A model generated the notes under the pieces. The model saw only the letters and a program-made list of their open reading frames with translations, was not told the origin of the DNA and made no database searches. From NCBI RefSeq assembly GCF_003208055.1, contig NZ_QJUE01000005.1, positions 124,001 through 188,000 on the forward strand: DNA of 64,000 nucleotides, given 5' to 3'. The position numbers and the translations under genes were made by a program. The DNA comes from Prochlorococcus marinus XMU1408 (GTDB lineage Bacteria; Cyanobacteriota; Cyanobacteriia; PCC-6307; Cyanobiaceae). Shown here piece after piece: positions 48,751 through 56,056 of this stretch. Positions within the stretch are counted from its first letter, which is position 1. Every line of letters begins with the position of its first letter.

Positions 48751-49755
48751 ATTAACTTAATCTTAGTTGCTATTTTTCTTGATCTTTTAATTGGTGATCC
48801 CAAAAGCTTGCCACACCCAGTCGAATTAATGGGTGTGGTTATTAATTTTCTACAAGAATTAGCTGAAAGAATAGCAAAAGATAATAAATCTAAGCTATTC
48901 ATTGGAGGTATAATAATTACATTTATAGTCACATTCTTGAGTGGAATATCTGGATGGATTATTGAAAGATTATTTTTATTCTTCAAAATAGAAAATCCTA
49001 TTATTAGTTCACTATTATTCGCTTTTGTTTTAAGTAGTTCGCTTGCTTCAAGAAGTCTTAATACAAGCATTTATGAGATTATAAATTTGATTAACCATAA
49101 AGATCTCAGATATGATCTAAATAATATAAGACAAAAGTTAAGTTTTATAGTTGGTAGGGATGTTGAGAATTTAGATGAGAATGAAATTCTTAGAGCTTCT
49201 GCAGAAACTGCAAGCGAAAATTCTGTTGATGGTATTTTCGCTCCTCTATTTTGGATGTTTTTAGGAACAATATCCTGGAAATTGAATCATTTTATGCCTG
49301 GGCCATTAGCAATGGCTTGGATCTTTAAAGCATCTAGTACTATTGATTCTATGCTGGGATATAAAGAAGGCAAACTAAAATGGCTTGGATTCACTGGAGC
49401 GAAACTAGATGACTTAATGACTTGGATTCCTTCAAGAATTGTATTAATTACGCTTCCTTTTTGCTGTATAAAAAAACAATCAATTTTTAAAACAGTAAGG
49501 CTGGCTTGGAAAGATGGGATAGTTGATTCATCCCCAAACTCAGGAATTTCTGAAGCAATATTTGCTTATTGTGCAGAGGTGAGAATGGGAGGGACTAATT
49601 ACTATAAAGGCAAGCAAAAGATAAAGCCCCTAATTGCGAAATCTTATCCAATAGCAAATATAAATTCAGTAAAAAAAATACTTAGTCTAAGTCTTAGACT
49701 TCAATTTGCTTGGATTTTAATTATTATACTAATTACAAAATTGTTAAATTTGTAA
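48751..49755 (+). CDS. cobD: CobD/CbiB adenosylcobinamide-phosphate synthase
   Basis: CobD attaches aminopropanol to adenosylcobyric acid. It is a membrane protein with about four hydrophobic segments. The first conserved block reads LVAIFLDLLIGDPKSLPHPV, which lies upstream of the first usual start (TTG 48808) and would be lost if it were used. The frame back from there shows no ATG, GTG or TTG before the ilvC stop; the best placed codon is ATT at 48751. Another core motif is ASAETASENSVDGIFAPLFW, then FKASSTIDSMLGYKEGKL and SPNSGISEAIFAYCAEVRMG. I used 48751 as a tentative start. Confidence 0.8.
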   Translation: MNLILVAIFLDLLIGDPKSLPHPVELMGVVINFLQELAERIAKDNKSKLFIGGIIITFIVTFLSGISGWIIERLFLFFKIENPIISSLLFAFVLSSSLASRSLNTSIYEIINLINHKDLRYDLNNIRQKLSFIVGRDVENLDENEILRASAETASENSVDGIFAPLFWMFLGTISWKLNHFMPGPLAMAWIFKASSTIDSMLGYKEGKLKWLGFTGAKLDDLMTWIPSRIVLITLPFCCIKKQSIFKTVRLAWKDGIVDSSPNSGISEAIFAYCAEVRMGGTNYYKGKQKIKPLIAKSYPIANINSVKKILSLSLRLQFAWILIIILITKLLNL

Positions 49756-49757
49756 AC

Positions 49758-50510
49758 TCAAAAGGCACCTCTATCCATTGGAAAGAGTAAAACACCTAAT
49801 GTAAGAATAATGATTTCCAAATCAAGTATAAAATTTCTATTTCTTGCATAAACCAAATCTAATTGAACCCTTTTTTTATAACTAAGATTATTTCGCCCAC
49901 TAACTTGCCATAAACCTGTCAAACCTGGTCTCACAGATATTACTTCCTCCATGAAAAGACTATATTTATTAATTTCAGCACTAACGATTGGTCTCGGTCC
50001 AACAACACTCATCTCTCCTTTGAGAACATTAAAGAATTGAGGTAATTCATCGAGACTTGACCTTCTAAGAAATCTACCTAATTTTGTTATTCTGGGATCA
50101 CGACGTAATTTAAAATCTTTTTCAAATTCCTTCCTCATAAGAGGATATTTCTCTAATAAATTTGGGAGTAATTCATCTGCATCTTTATACATTGTTCGGA
50201 ACTTAATACATCCAAATTCTCTATAGTTTCTTCCTACTCTTTTTTGAATATAAAAAATCGAACCAGGAGAACTTAACTTCACTAATATTGCAATTAAAAT
50301 AAATATTGGTGAACCTAGAGTTAAAACTAGTAAAGAAAAGACAACATCCCCTATTCTTTTTAATGATCGTCCGTAACGACTCTGATTTCTTATTATTTCT
50401 ACCGCAGGTAAAGAGGAAGGTTCTTTAGATATTACTTCAAATGGAATTGTTGTAGAACCTTTACGGAACTCAGACCATCTTAATAATGATTTTCTAGGAT
50501 TATTATGCAC
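49758..50510 (-). CDS. Sugar transferase (polyprenyl-phosphate glycosyl-1-phosphate transferase)
   Basis: An initiating sugar-phosphate transferase of the WcaJ/RfbP/WbaP type, about 250 residues. After a polar N-terminus (residues 1-50) comes the single membrane segment VVFSLLVLTLGSPIFILIAI near 63-82 and the catalytic domain with KRVGRNYREFGCIKFRTMYK near 99, RRDPRITKLGRFLRRSSLDE and LPQFFNVLKGEMSVVGPRP, then SVRPGLTGLWQVSGRNNLSY. It would transfer a sugar phosphate to undecaprenyl phosphate for surface polysaccharide. Start is GTG at 50510. It follows the glycosyltransferase gene. Confidence 0.9.
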   Translation of the reverse strand: MHNNPRKSLLRWSEFRKGSTTIPFEVISKEPSSLPAVEIIRNQSRYGRSLKRIGDVVFSLLVLTLGSPIFILIAILVKLSSPGSIFYIQKRVGRNYREFGCIKFRTMYKDADELLPNLLEKYPLMRKEFEKDFKLRRDPRITKLGRFLRRSSLDELPQFFNVLKGEMSVVGPRPIVSAEINKYSLFMEEVISVRPGLTGLWQVSGRNNLSYKKRVQLDLVYARNRNFILDLEIIILTLGVLLFPMDRGAF

Positions 50511-50577
50511 AAATTATTGAGTTAGTAAAATCAATTCTCCAATCTTTAAGCACTCTACTTAATGAGGATTTTCTTGA

Positions 50578-51795
50578 TCACGACCTAAGGTCACTAGTAG
50601 CAATGTCACAAGAATTCTTATGCTCACTCCAAACTCTATTTATGGTTTTCTCCAATTTGAATTTAAATGAATCTTGTGAAAAAGAATTAGCCCAATCTCT
50701 AATTAATCCAGAATTAAATTCTCTCCAAAGTTTTTTTTCATTAAAAAATTCAATTGCCTCAACTAAAGACTTTACAGTCTGTTCATAGAACAATAGTCCA
50801 GTTGCATCTTTATCCTGATTAAAGTTCAGGCATTTCACAGTGTCTAAAACCCCTCCCTTCCCTAAAGCAATTACAGGAGCGCCCGAAGCCATTGCCTCAA
50901 CAGGAGCAATTCCAAAGTCCTCAATACCAGCATAAACGAATGCTCGACATTGGCTCATTAAACTTTCAATCTTTTCCTTACTTTGAAAACCCAAAATTTT
51001 AACTGTTGGACCTGCAAGATCTTTTAAATATGATTTTTCAACTCCTTCGCCAACAACAACTAAAGGTAATTTAAGCCTATTAAAAGCTCTAACAAGTAAA
51101 TCAACTCTTTTATTAGGAACTAATCTACAGACACTTAAATAGAAATCTTCTCTAGGCTTGTTCCATTCAAAACGATCTACATTTACTGGTGGATGTATAA
51201 CTTCTGAGCGCCTTCTCCAATACTTCCAAATTCTCTTAGCAGTAAAATTAGAATTAGCAAGTAGGTAATCTATTCTTGAGCTACTTAATTGATCCCATTG
51301 TCTCAAAGTATGCAATTGCAATCTAATTAATGGTCCTAAACCTATTTTTCTTAAGAAAGATCGCTTCAAGTATATATTCATCTGATCCCAGGCATATCTC
51401 ACAGGCGTATGCACATAACTAATATGAAGTTGATCAGGCGAAGTCAAAACACCCTTAGCGACAAGGTGACTACTACTTATAACCAATTTGTATCCTTCTA
51501 AATTAATTTGTTCAATTGCAAAAGGCAAAAGAGGTAAATATTGTTGAACATGTGATATACCGAATGGTAGTTTTTGGATAAAGCTTGTTTTTACTTTCCT
51601 ATCAAATAACCAATTGCTTTTTAATAAACTCTCTTCATTCACTAATGAAAATATCTGTGGCTGAGATGCTTTTTCAGTTAACAACTCATCAATGATTTTA
51701 ACAACATTTTCAGCGCCACCTGTAGATCGAGAAGTAAACCATTCATGGACTAAAGCAATATTTATTGGCAGATCTAAAGGTGAATTTACGCTCAA
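50578..51795 (-). CDS. Glycosyltransferase family 4/1 protein
   Basis: A 405-residue GT-B glycosyltransferase. The N-terminal domain shows NIALVHEWFTSRSTGGAENV near 12-31 and the C-terminal domain RLVPNKRVDLLVRAFNRLKL near 227, VVVGEGVEKSYLKDL, and the donor-site motif GIEDFGIAPVEAMASGAPVI near 293-312 with the conserved Glu residues. The start is TTG at 51795. It and the sugar transferase form a two-gene unit for lipopolysaccharide or capsule synthesis. The linkage and sugars are unknown. Confidence 0.88.
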   Translation of the reverse strand: MSVNSPLDLPINIALVHEWFTSRSTGGAENVVKIIDELLTEKASQPQIFSLVNEESLLKSNWLFDRKVKTSFIQKLPFGISHVQQYLPLLPFAIEQINLEGYKLVISSSHLVAKGVLTSPDQLHISYVHTPVRYAWDQMNIYLKRSFLRKIGLGPLIRLQLHTLRQWDQLSSSRIDYLLANSNFTAKRIWKYWRRRSEVIHPPVNVDRFEWNKPREDFYLSVCRLVPNKRVDLLVRAFNRLKLPLVVVGEGVEKSYLKDLAGPTVKILGFQSKEKIESLMSQCRAFVYAGIEDFGIAPVEAMASGAPVIALGKGGVLDTVKCLNFNQDKDATGLLFYEQTVKSLVEAIEFFNEKKLWREFNSGLIRDWANSFSQDSFKFKLEKTINRVWSEHKNSCDIATSDLRS

Positions 51796-51929
51796 AGTAA
51801 AAACCTTAAATCATAAAAATTATTTTTATTTTATTACAAGTTAGATAATATGACAACCGACAATTAAAGTTTAACTTCCAAAAACCAAATTGTTCCTCAT
51901 TAGACTCTTTAAATCATCAAATAAATTCT

Positions 51930-52382
51930 CTAAAAAGATATAGCTGTTTGATCTAAATATGTAATCAAAGGATCATATAAATTGTGGAATAAACTACCAG
52001 TAAAAGAGAAAAGATATGCTAAACCACTTAATAAGCCAAGGAAAATAAAATATCTAACATAGCCATTTCTTCTTTTTAACTTAATAACTGAAAAAATCAT
52101 AATAAACAAGAAAAGTAAACCTATTAATTCTGAAAAAAGCAACGATGACTTATCAACCACTAATTCAAAATTGCTTACAAAAAGCAACTCGTTTCCTGAT
52201 ATATTATTTTTAAATAATATCAAGTTAATTATTTCAGAAAAAATAAGACTAGCAATAAGAAAATACGAAACTGGCTTTGTAAGCCTATTCATTGTTTTTC
52301 CAAAGCTCAATAAAAGAACTGCTATAGAAAGAGAAGCAATTATTGGAATCCCAGGAATCAACCAAGTAAGATTTAATAGCAT
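51930..52382 (-). CDS. Stand-alone NdhF/NuoL N-terminal-like membrane protein
   Basis: A membrane protein of about 150 residues with four to five hydrophobic segments. Its text strongly recalls the first 150 residues of NdhF of NDH-1: TWLIPGIPIIASLSIAVLLL, SFGKTMNRLTKPVSYFLIAS, a Val-Asp-x-Ser-Leu-Leu-Phe region and NGYVRYFIFLGLLSG. The proton-channel domain that follows in NdhF (over 400 more residues) is absent. It may be an NdhF fragment kept as a separate small protein. Start ATG 52382 (the TTG at 52391 would overlap the upstream stop). Resemblance is from memory. Confidence 0.6.
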   Translation of the reverse strand: MLLNLTWLIPGIPIIASLSIAVLLLSFGKTMNRLTKPVSYFLIASLIFSEIINLILFKNNISGNELLFVSNFELVVDKSSLLFSELIGLLFLFIMIFSVIKLKRRNGYVRYFIFLGLLSGLAYLFSFTGSLFHNLYDPLITYLDQTAISF

Positions 52383-52387
52383 GATTT

Positions 52388-52501
52388 TCAAATAAACTTC
52401 CTTGCATGAGCAAACTTAAGTTCTTTGATCAATTCTAGAAGGCCAAGAATAATAAGAACAATAGAAACTAATGAAAAGATAATTAGAAAAGCATTATTCA
52501 T
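52388..52501 (-). CDS. 37-residue single-span membrane peptide
   Basis: ATG 52501 to TGA 52388 gives a 37-residue peptide with one hydrophobic segment (FLIIFSLVSIVLIILGLLEL, residues 5-24) and a basic tail (LKFAHARKFI). It lies directly upstream of the NdhF-like gene, the two being separated by 5 bases if that gene starts at 52382, so they may be co-translated. No family recognised; could be a small subunit or a chance ORF. Confidence 0.4.
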   Translation of the reverse strand: MNNAFLIIFSLVSIVLIILGLLELIKELKFAHARKFI

Positions 52502-52678
52502 TATTTGAAAACGTATAATATTTTTCTAGCAAAGAAGTGTTCCTTAAACAAGCTATTAATTAATAGTAAAACAAAACTTAATAAGAAAAAGATATATTTT
52601 AAATATATCAAAACTTTTTCTTTATTTTCAAATTAACCGCATAAATAGCTAATATAGATTTTAAGATTTGATTTAAGT

Positions 52679-52834
52679 ATGAAAGTTTACATATTATTAT
52701 TCTCATTGATTATTTTTTTTTCAATTTTAGGTTTTCTTATAAATAAAGCTGAAGTTTACTCACTTTCGAAAAAGTCTAGGAGAATGATAAAATCTAGAAA
52801 AAAGAGGCATTGGAACAAAGTTTTAAAAAAATAG
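52679..52834 (+). CDS. 51-residue membrane peptide with basic tail
   Basis: ATG 52679 opens a 51-residue frame with an N-terminal hydrophobic segment (YILLFSLIIFFSILGFLI, residues 4-21) followed by a strongly basic tail (KKSRRMIKSRKKRHWNKVLK). It ends at TAG 52834, 35 bases before the likely Hli start, and is in the same direction. The sequence type, short span plus arginine-rich tail, is found in many small cyanobacterial proteins. No family recognised. Confidence 0.4.
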   Translation: MKVYILLFSLIIFFSILGFLINKAEVYSLSKKSRRMIKSRKKRHWNKVLKK

Positions 52835-52869
52835 CTTATAATTTTATTGTATATATGTTTTTAATCCAA

Positions 52870-53163
52870 ATGTCTGACATTGATTCAGAAATCAATAATC
52901 AAAATATAAATTCAGAGACAGGTAATATGAAAGAAATCGAACCCGTAAATGATCCTAAACAAAATGATCAAAGTCCAAACCTGAGTTCATATCCTAAATG
53001 GATTAACAATAAAGGCGAAGAAGTAAAACAAGTTTTTGGTTTTAATGAAAATGCTGAACTGGTTAATGCCAGAGTTGCTATGATTGGTTTTATAATGCTT
53101 ATACTTACTGAACTAGCTTTTGCTGGAGAACCAGCAACTCAGAAAATTTTTGGGATTAGCTAG
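52870..53163 (+). CDS. hli: High-light-inducible (Hli/CAB-like) protein
   Basis: Hli proteins are one-helix relatives of plant light-harvesting proteins that bind chlorophyll and carotenoid and protect newly made photosystem components. The core is FGFNENAELVNARVAMIGFI near residues 58-77, with the Glu, Asn and Arg ligands of the ExxNxRxAMIGF box, then MLILTELAFAGEPATQ. The first 45 residues are an acidic, Asn-rich extension that is longer than in most Hli. Start ATG 52870; TTG 52810 and ATG 52927 are alternatives. 98 residues. Confidence 0.9.
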   Translation: MSDIDSEINNQNINSETGNMKEIEPVNDPKQNDQSPNLSSYPKWINNKGEEVKQVFGFNENAELVNARVAMIGFIMLILTELAFAGEPATQKIFGIS

Positions 53164-53214
53164 TATAGATATCATTATCTAATATCCGAAAATTAACTTA
53201 ATCACTTACATTCC

Positions 53215-53427
53215 ATGAGTAAAAAAACATTAGTTGGTATTTCGTATGTATCCGCTTGGATAATTATTTGGGGAACAATTGGTTCCCTAATTGATTTTTA
53301 TTTCCTTCAAAATACATATCTTCCAGGCTCCTTAGGGCAATTTCTAACTTTTATAATTACAGCTATCATCTCATTAATAGTGGCTATATATATATTTCCC
53401 ATAATAAATAAGAAATTTGTAAGTTAA
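53215..53427 (+). CDS. Two-span small membrane protein
   Basis: A 70-residue protein with two hydrophobic segments (ISYVSAWIIIWGTIGSLIDF near 9-28 and FLTFIITAIISLIVAIYIFP near 43-62) and a short loop with NTYLPGSLGQ. It ends in KKFVS. Its stop overlaps the convergent neighbour's stop by 4 bases. No domain recognised; the conserved look of the loop suggests a real gene. It is in the same orientation as the Hli gene, 51 bases downstream. Confidence 0.5.
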   Translation: MSKKTLVGISYVSAWIIIWGTIGSLIDFYFLQNTYLPGSLGQFLTFIITAIISLIVAIYIFPIINKKFVS

Positions 53428-53666
53428 TAACGGTAACGTTTAATAACTTCTGAAGGTTGCTCATTAATCCCTTTCCTATATAAGAGCCATTGGTTTGTTT
53501 CAAGATCATGGTCACAACCAAGATCCTCTAATTCGACAGATTTCAACCTCATTTCATAATGGCATTGCTGATCAGCCTCAAAGGCTGACTTATAGCCAGT
53601 AAATAAGTAGAAAAATCCAAAAACTAGTGCTATTAAAGATATAAGCGCAATAGTTAACTTCATCAA
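53424..53666 (-). CDS. Secreted or anchored 80-residue hypothetical
   Basis: The protein has an N-terminal hydrophobic segment (TIALISLIALVFGFFYLFTG, residues 4-23) and a soluble domain with two cysteines (QQCHYEMRLKSVELEDLGCD, residues 34-53) that may pair in the periplasm or lumen, followed by NQWLLYRKGINEQPSEVIKR. The ATGATG start lets either Met 1 (53666) or Met 2 be used. I do not recognise a family. Confidence 0.55.
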   Translation of the reverse strand: MMKLTIALISLIALVFGFFYLFTGYKSAFEADQQCHYEMRLKSVELEDLGCDHDLETNQWLLYRKGINEQPSEVIKRYRY

Positions 53667-53718
53667 CTAAAAATAAATTATTGATTGTATTAACTATGAT
53701 AATAGAAAAAATAAAGAT

Positions 53719-53901
53719 TTATAATTTTTTTTCTGTTTCTAAAGGTATTTCGCATTCAGTTAAATCTTGATCATTCAAACGATCTAATATACGTACCATA
53801 TCTATAGAGGAAAGCTCACCATTAGCCCCCCATTTAAGAGTTGTCTTTCTTTGTTGTGGTATTTTTATTGTTTTTTTAGCATCATTTTTCTTTTGTACCA
53901 T
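53719..53901 (-). CDS. Small basic hypothetical protein
   Basis: A short soluble protein of about 60 residues from ATG 53901 (frame open to 53928). It is lysine-rich at the N-terminus (VQKKNDAKKTIKIPQQRKTT) and has a helix-like second half (SSIDMVRILDRLNDQDLTEC) ending in an acidic tail. Not recognised. It could bind nucleic acid, but nothing in the sequence proves this. Confidence 0.45.
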   Translation of the reverse strand: MVQKKNDAKKTIKIPQQRKTTLKWGANGELSSIDMVRILDRLNDQDLTECEIPLETEKKL

Positions 53902-54068
53902 TTCTACTAACTGCCTGTTTAAAAACATTAGAGTATTGGACTCGAATAAAAAAATCCTATAAAATTTTCTTATTCATTCTTTACTTTTATTTTCTCTTTA
54001 GTAGTATTTTCCTATTTTAAAAAGTTAAAATTTCATCTATTTGATTTAAAATCTAGGATTTCTTACCA

Positions 54069-54344
54069 TTAACCACGACCAAAATTGTAAATAAAGTCTT
54101 GAAACGAAGGGCTATAAAAGTAAATAAGTACACTGATAACTAATACAACATTCAAACCAATTACTATTGAACCTATAATAACTCTTTGACGTTTACCAGG
54201 AACTTTATATTTCAAGCCAGCTGGCAGATTGACTAATACATCTGGATCTTGAGAGCTTGATTTCTTAAATTTATTTCCTTTGACCTTGTCAGTCTTAATT
54301 GCCTTATCATTAGTTTTTTTGGAATTAGAAGCTTTAGAGCCCAT
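54069..54344 (-). CDS. Single-span small membrane protein with lysine-rich N-terminus
   Basis: A 91-residue protein with a lysine- and serine-rich N-terminal 45 residues, then VNLPAGLKYKVPGKRQRVII and one membrane segment (GSIVIGLNVVLVISVLIYFY near 58-77), ending FQDFIYNFGRG. The pattern is that of a membrane-anchored protein with a cytoplasmic basic head. No domain known. It is one of several small membrane proteins clustered between 51.9 and 54.8 kb. Confidence 0.5.
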   Translation of the reverse strand: MGSKASNSKKTNDKAIKTDKVKGNKFKKSSSQDPDVLVNLPAGLKYKVPGKRQRVIIGSIVIGLNVVLVISVLIYFYSPSFQDFIYNFGRG

Positions 54345-54490
54345 GTTCTTAGTTAGAATAAATTCTTTAAATTTGTTGTTCTAAGCTTACTTATATAAAT
54401 CAAATAAAACCTATTTTGTTCTAGTTTTTCACATTATTTTCTTTACTGAAACAAAAGTCAAAATGCATGTTCTCAATTTATCGGTAACCT

Positions 54491-54817
54491 CTAGCAATAT
54501 TTCTTCACAGCCTGAATAATATCTTTAGTATCATTTATTTTAAAATTAGAATTAATGATCATTATTAAATTAGCTTCCAAACCAAGTAATCTAGTTTGAC
54601 AAGAAAACTTTTTATTCATTGCTGCATATTTTTGATAGTTATTTATTTTAATTAATGCTTCATTACAAGATTCAATATCTCTATGACAACTCCTTACTAG
54701 CATATCAATTACCAGATAATCAATTGATTCAAAAGCACTTAGGGGCTTAAAAGGTAAAAATAAATATATTAGAAAAATGAATAAAAATTTTATTTTTTTC
54801 AAGGAATAAATATTCAC
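54491..54817 (-). CDS. Secreted small cysteine-containing protein
   Basis: The 108-residue protein has a clear signal peptide (KIKFLFIFLIYLFLPFKPLS, residues 8-27, with SAF as a likely cleavage site) and a mature part containing four cysteines (SCHRDIESCNEALIKINNYQ, then KFSCQTRLLGLEANLIMIIN and a terminal KKYC), which could form two disulfides outside the cytoplasm. No family recognised. Confidence 0.5.
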   Translation of the reverse strand: MNIYSLKKIKFLFIFLIYLFLPFKPLSAFESIDYLVIDMLVRSCHRDIESCNEALIKINNYQKYAAMNKKFSCQTRLLGLEANLIMIINSNFKINDTKDIIQAVKKYC

Positions 54818-54931
54818 AGAATAATCCCCATTAAAACAAATTAATAATTTTTTGTATTTTTAAGAAAAAGTTTTTAGTCCAAAACAGGAGAATTTGTTCT
54901 TTATTCATACAAGGTCTAAAGATTTACAAAA

Positions 54932-54962
54932 AAAGGGACTCATATTTTAAAAGAGTCCCTTT
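54932..54962 (-). terminator. hupB: Terminator of the HU gene
   Basis: On the minus strand AAAGGGACTC, an 11-base AT loop and GAGTCCCTTT form a 10-bp stem that is followed by a run of seven T. It lies 45 bases after the stop of the HU gene, in the correct orientation. Confidence 0.88.
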
Positions 54963-55006
54963 ATATAAGAAAAATTAATTAGGAAATGTTCTTTTCAAAA
55001 AATCAA

Positions 55007-55282
55007 TTATCCCTGTACACGATCCTTAAACAATTTCCCAGCTGTAAAGGCAGGTACTCGCTTAGCTGGTATAGCAATCTTTTCTCCTGTTTTTGGGTTT
55101 AATCCTTGACGAGCGGAACGATCGCGAGGTTCAAAAGAACCAAACCCCAGAATGGAGACTTTCTTACCCTCCACTACAGAATCAATAATTGTATCTATGG
55201 CGGCATCAACTACCAGAGAGACGTCTGTTTTAGTTAGCTCTGTACGAGCTGCAACCAGGTTGACTAAATCTGCTTTGTTCAT
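55007..55282 (-). CDS. hupB: DNA-binding protein HU
   Basis: HU is the histone-like dimeric protein that bends DNA. The 91-residue sequence shows MNKADLVNLVAARTELTKTD at the start, then the signature region GFGSFEPRDRSARQGLNPKT near residue 46-65 and GEKIAIPAKRVPAFTAGKLF near 66-85. It begins at ATG 55282 and has its own terminator. A long non-coding leader of about 700 bases lies upstream. Confidence 0.97.
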   Translation of the reverse strand: MNKADLVNLVAARTELTKTDVSLVVDAAIDTIIDSVVEGKKVSILGFGSFEPRDRSARQGLNPKTGEKIAIPAKRVPAFTAGKLFKDRVQG

Positions 55283-56056
55283 TGGAAAGATTGTATGTAG
55301 CAGGGAGTAAGAGGAAGAAAACCAATTAAGGAATTAGTTTCCAAAAAACTCAATCTTGCTAATCGTATGGAGCAAATCACTTGCCTGCAACCCAAAGGGC
55401 CTGTGGCAGTGAGCTTTCTAAAAAATATGTAAGCATTTTTTCTTGATGCAAAAATCTTTTTAAGATCCCTCAAACAATCTCGCAAATAAAATACAAATTT
55501 TCCATATCCCCTAGAAAGCCAGTGAGGTCAAGCCTTTTTAAAGATGGTTTTTCTGATTTATTAGTAAAAAAAGAACTAGCTTTCGCAATTAATTATTTTT
55601 TTTGACCAAAAATTAGTCATTTTATGAAGTTTGTCTGAATTAACAAAGGTCCGAAGAACAGCACATTTATTGGTATTACAAAATAATAACCACAAGAAAA
55701 AGAAGGGCCAGAAATGCCAAATCACACGTTTTTTAGCTCAAGGACGTCCATGTTGAAGCTATTTAAATTACAAAGTACTAATGGGTTTCCTCTAACAACG
55801 TTTTAAAAAATTTAAGAGGATGACATTATTTTGACCTAAATCCAATATCTACTAGTTTGAGGCAAAAAACAAAATCAGAAATCTGATTAGATTCTCGCGA
55901 AAAAAGGATTTAGAATTAATTCAAAGCTATGGTCATTTTCCCTAATCAAAGTTTCTCTCGAAAATGCTATTTTATTTTTCATAACTTGTTAAAACAAACT
56001 AAACAACTAAGTTGGATGAAAAGTTGTCTGATTACTAATTTGAAGGATAAAAACAA
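55283..56056. other. Long intergenic region between hupB and glgX
   Basis: About 775 bases separate two divergently transcribed genes. It contains stop-rich AT-rich sequence, several T runs and one tiny ORF (55714-55806). No tRNA, rRNA or riboswitch shape was recognised. It probably holds the promoters of both genes and may hold an unknown small RNA. It is by far the longest gap in this window. Confidence 0.6.
55714..55806 (+). CDS. 30-residue putative peptide in the hupB-glgX gap
   Basis: ATG 55714 is preceded by AAGAAGGGCCAGAA, a fair ribosome binding site, and opens a 30-residue frame (MPNHTFFSSRTSMLKLFKLQ, then STNGFPLTTF) that ends TAA 55806. It is not recognised. Its short length makes it uncertain, but it is the only part of the gap with a reasonable translation signal. 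Confidence 0.25.
   Translation: MPNHTFFSSRTSMLKLFKLQSTNGFPLTTF

Noticed and set aside
52171-52395. Plus-strand ORF opposite the NdhF-like gene
   Set aside because: Less hydrophobic and without motif; the minus-strand frame carries the family-like signal.
55279-55485. 68-codon ORF upstream of the HU gene on the same strand
   Set aside because: It overlaps the HU start by 4 bases, has no recognisable domain, and its composition (Cys, Leu, Arg scattered) does not look coding.
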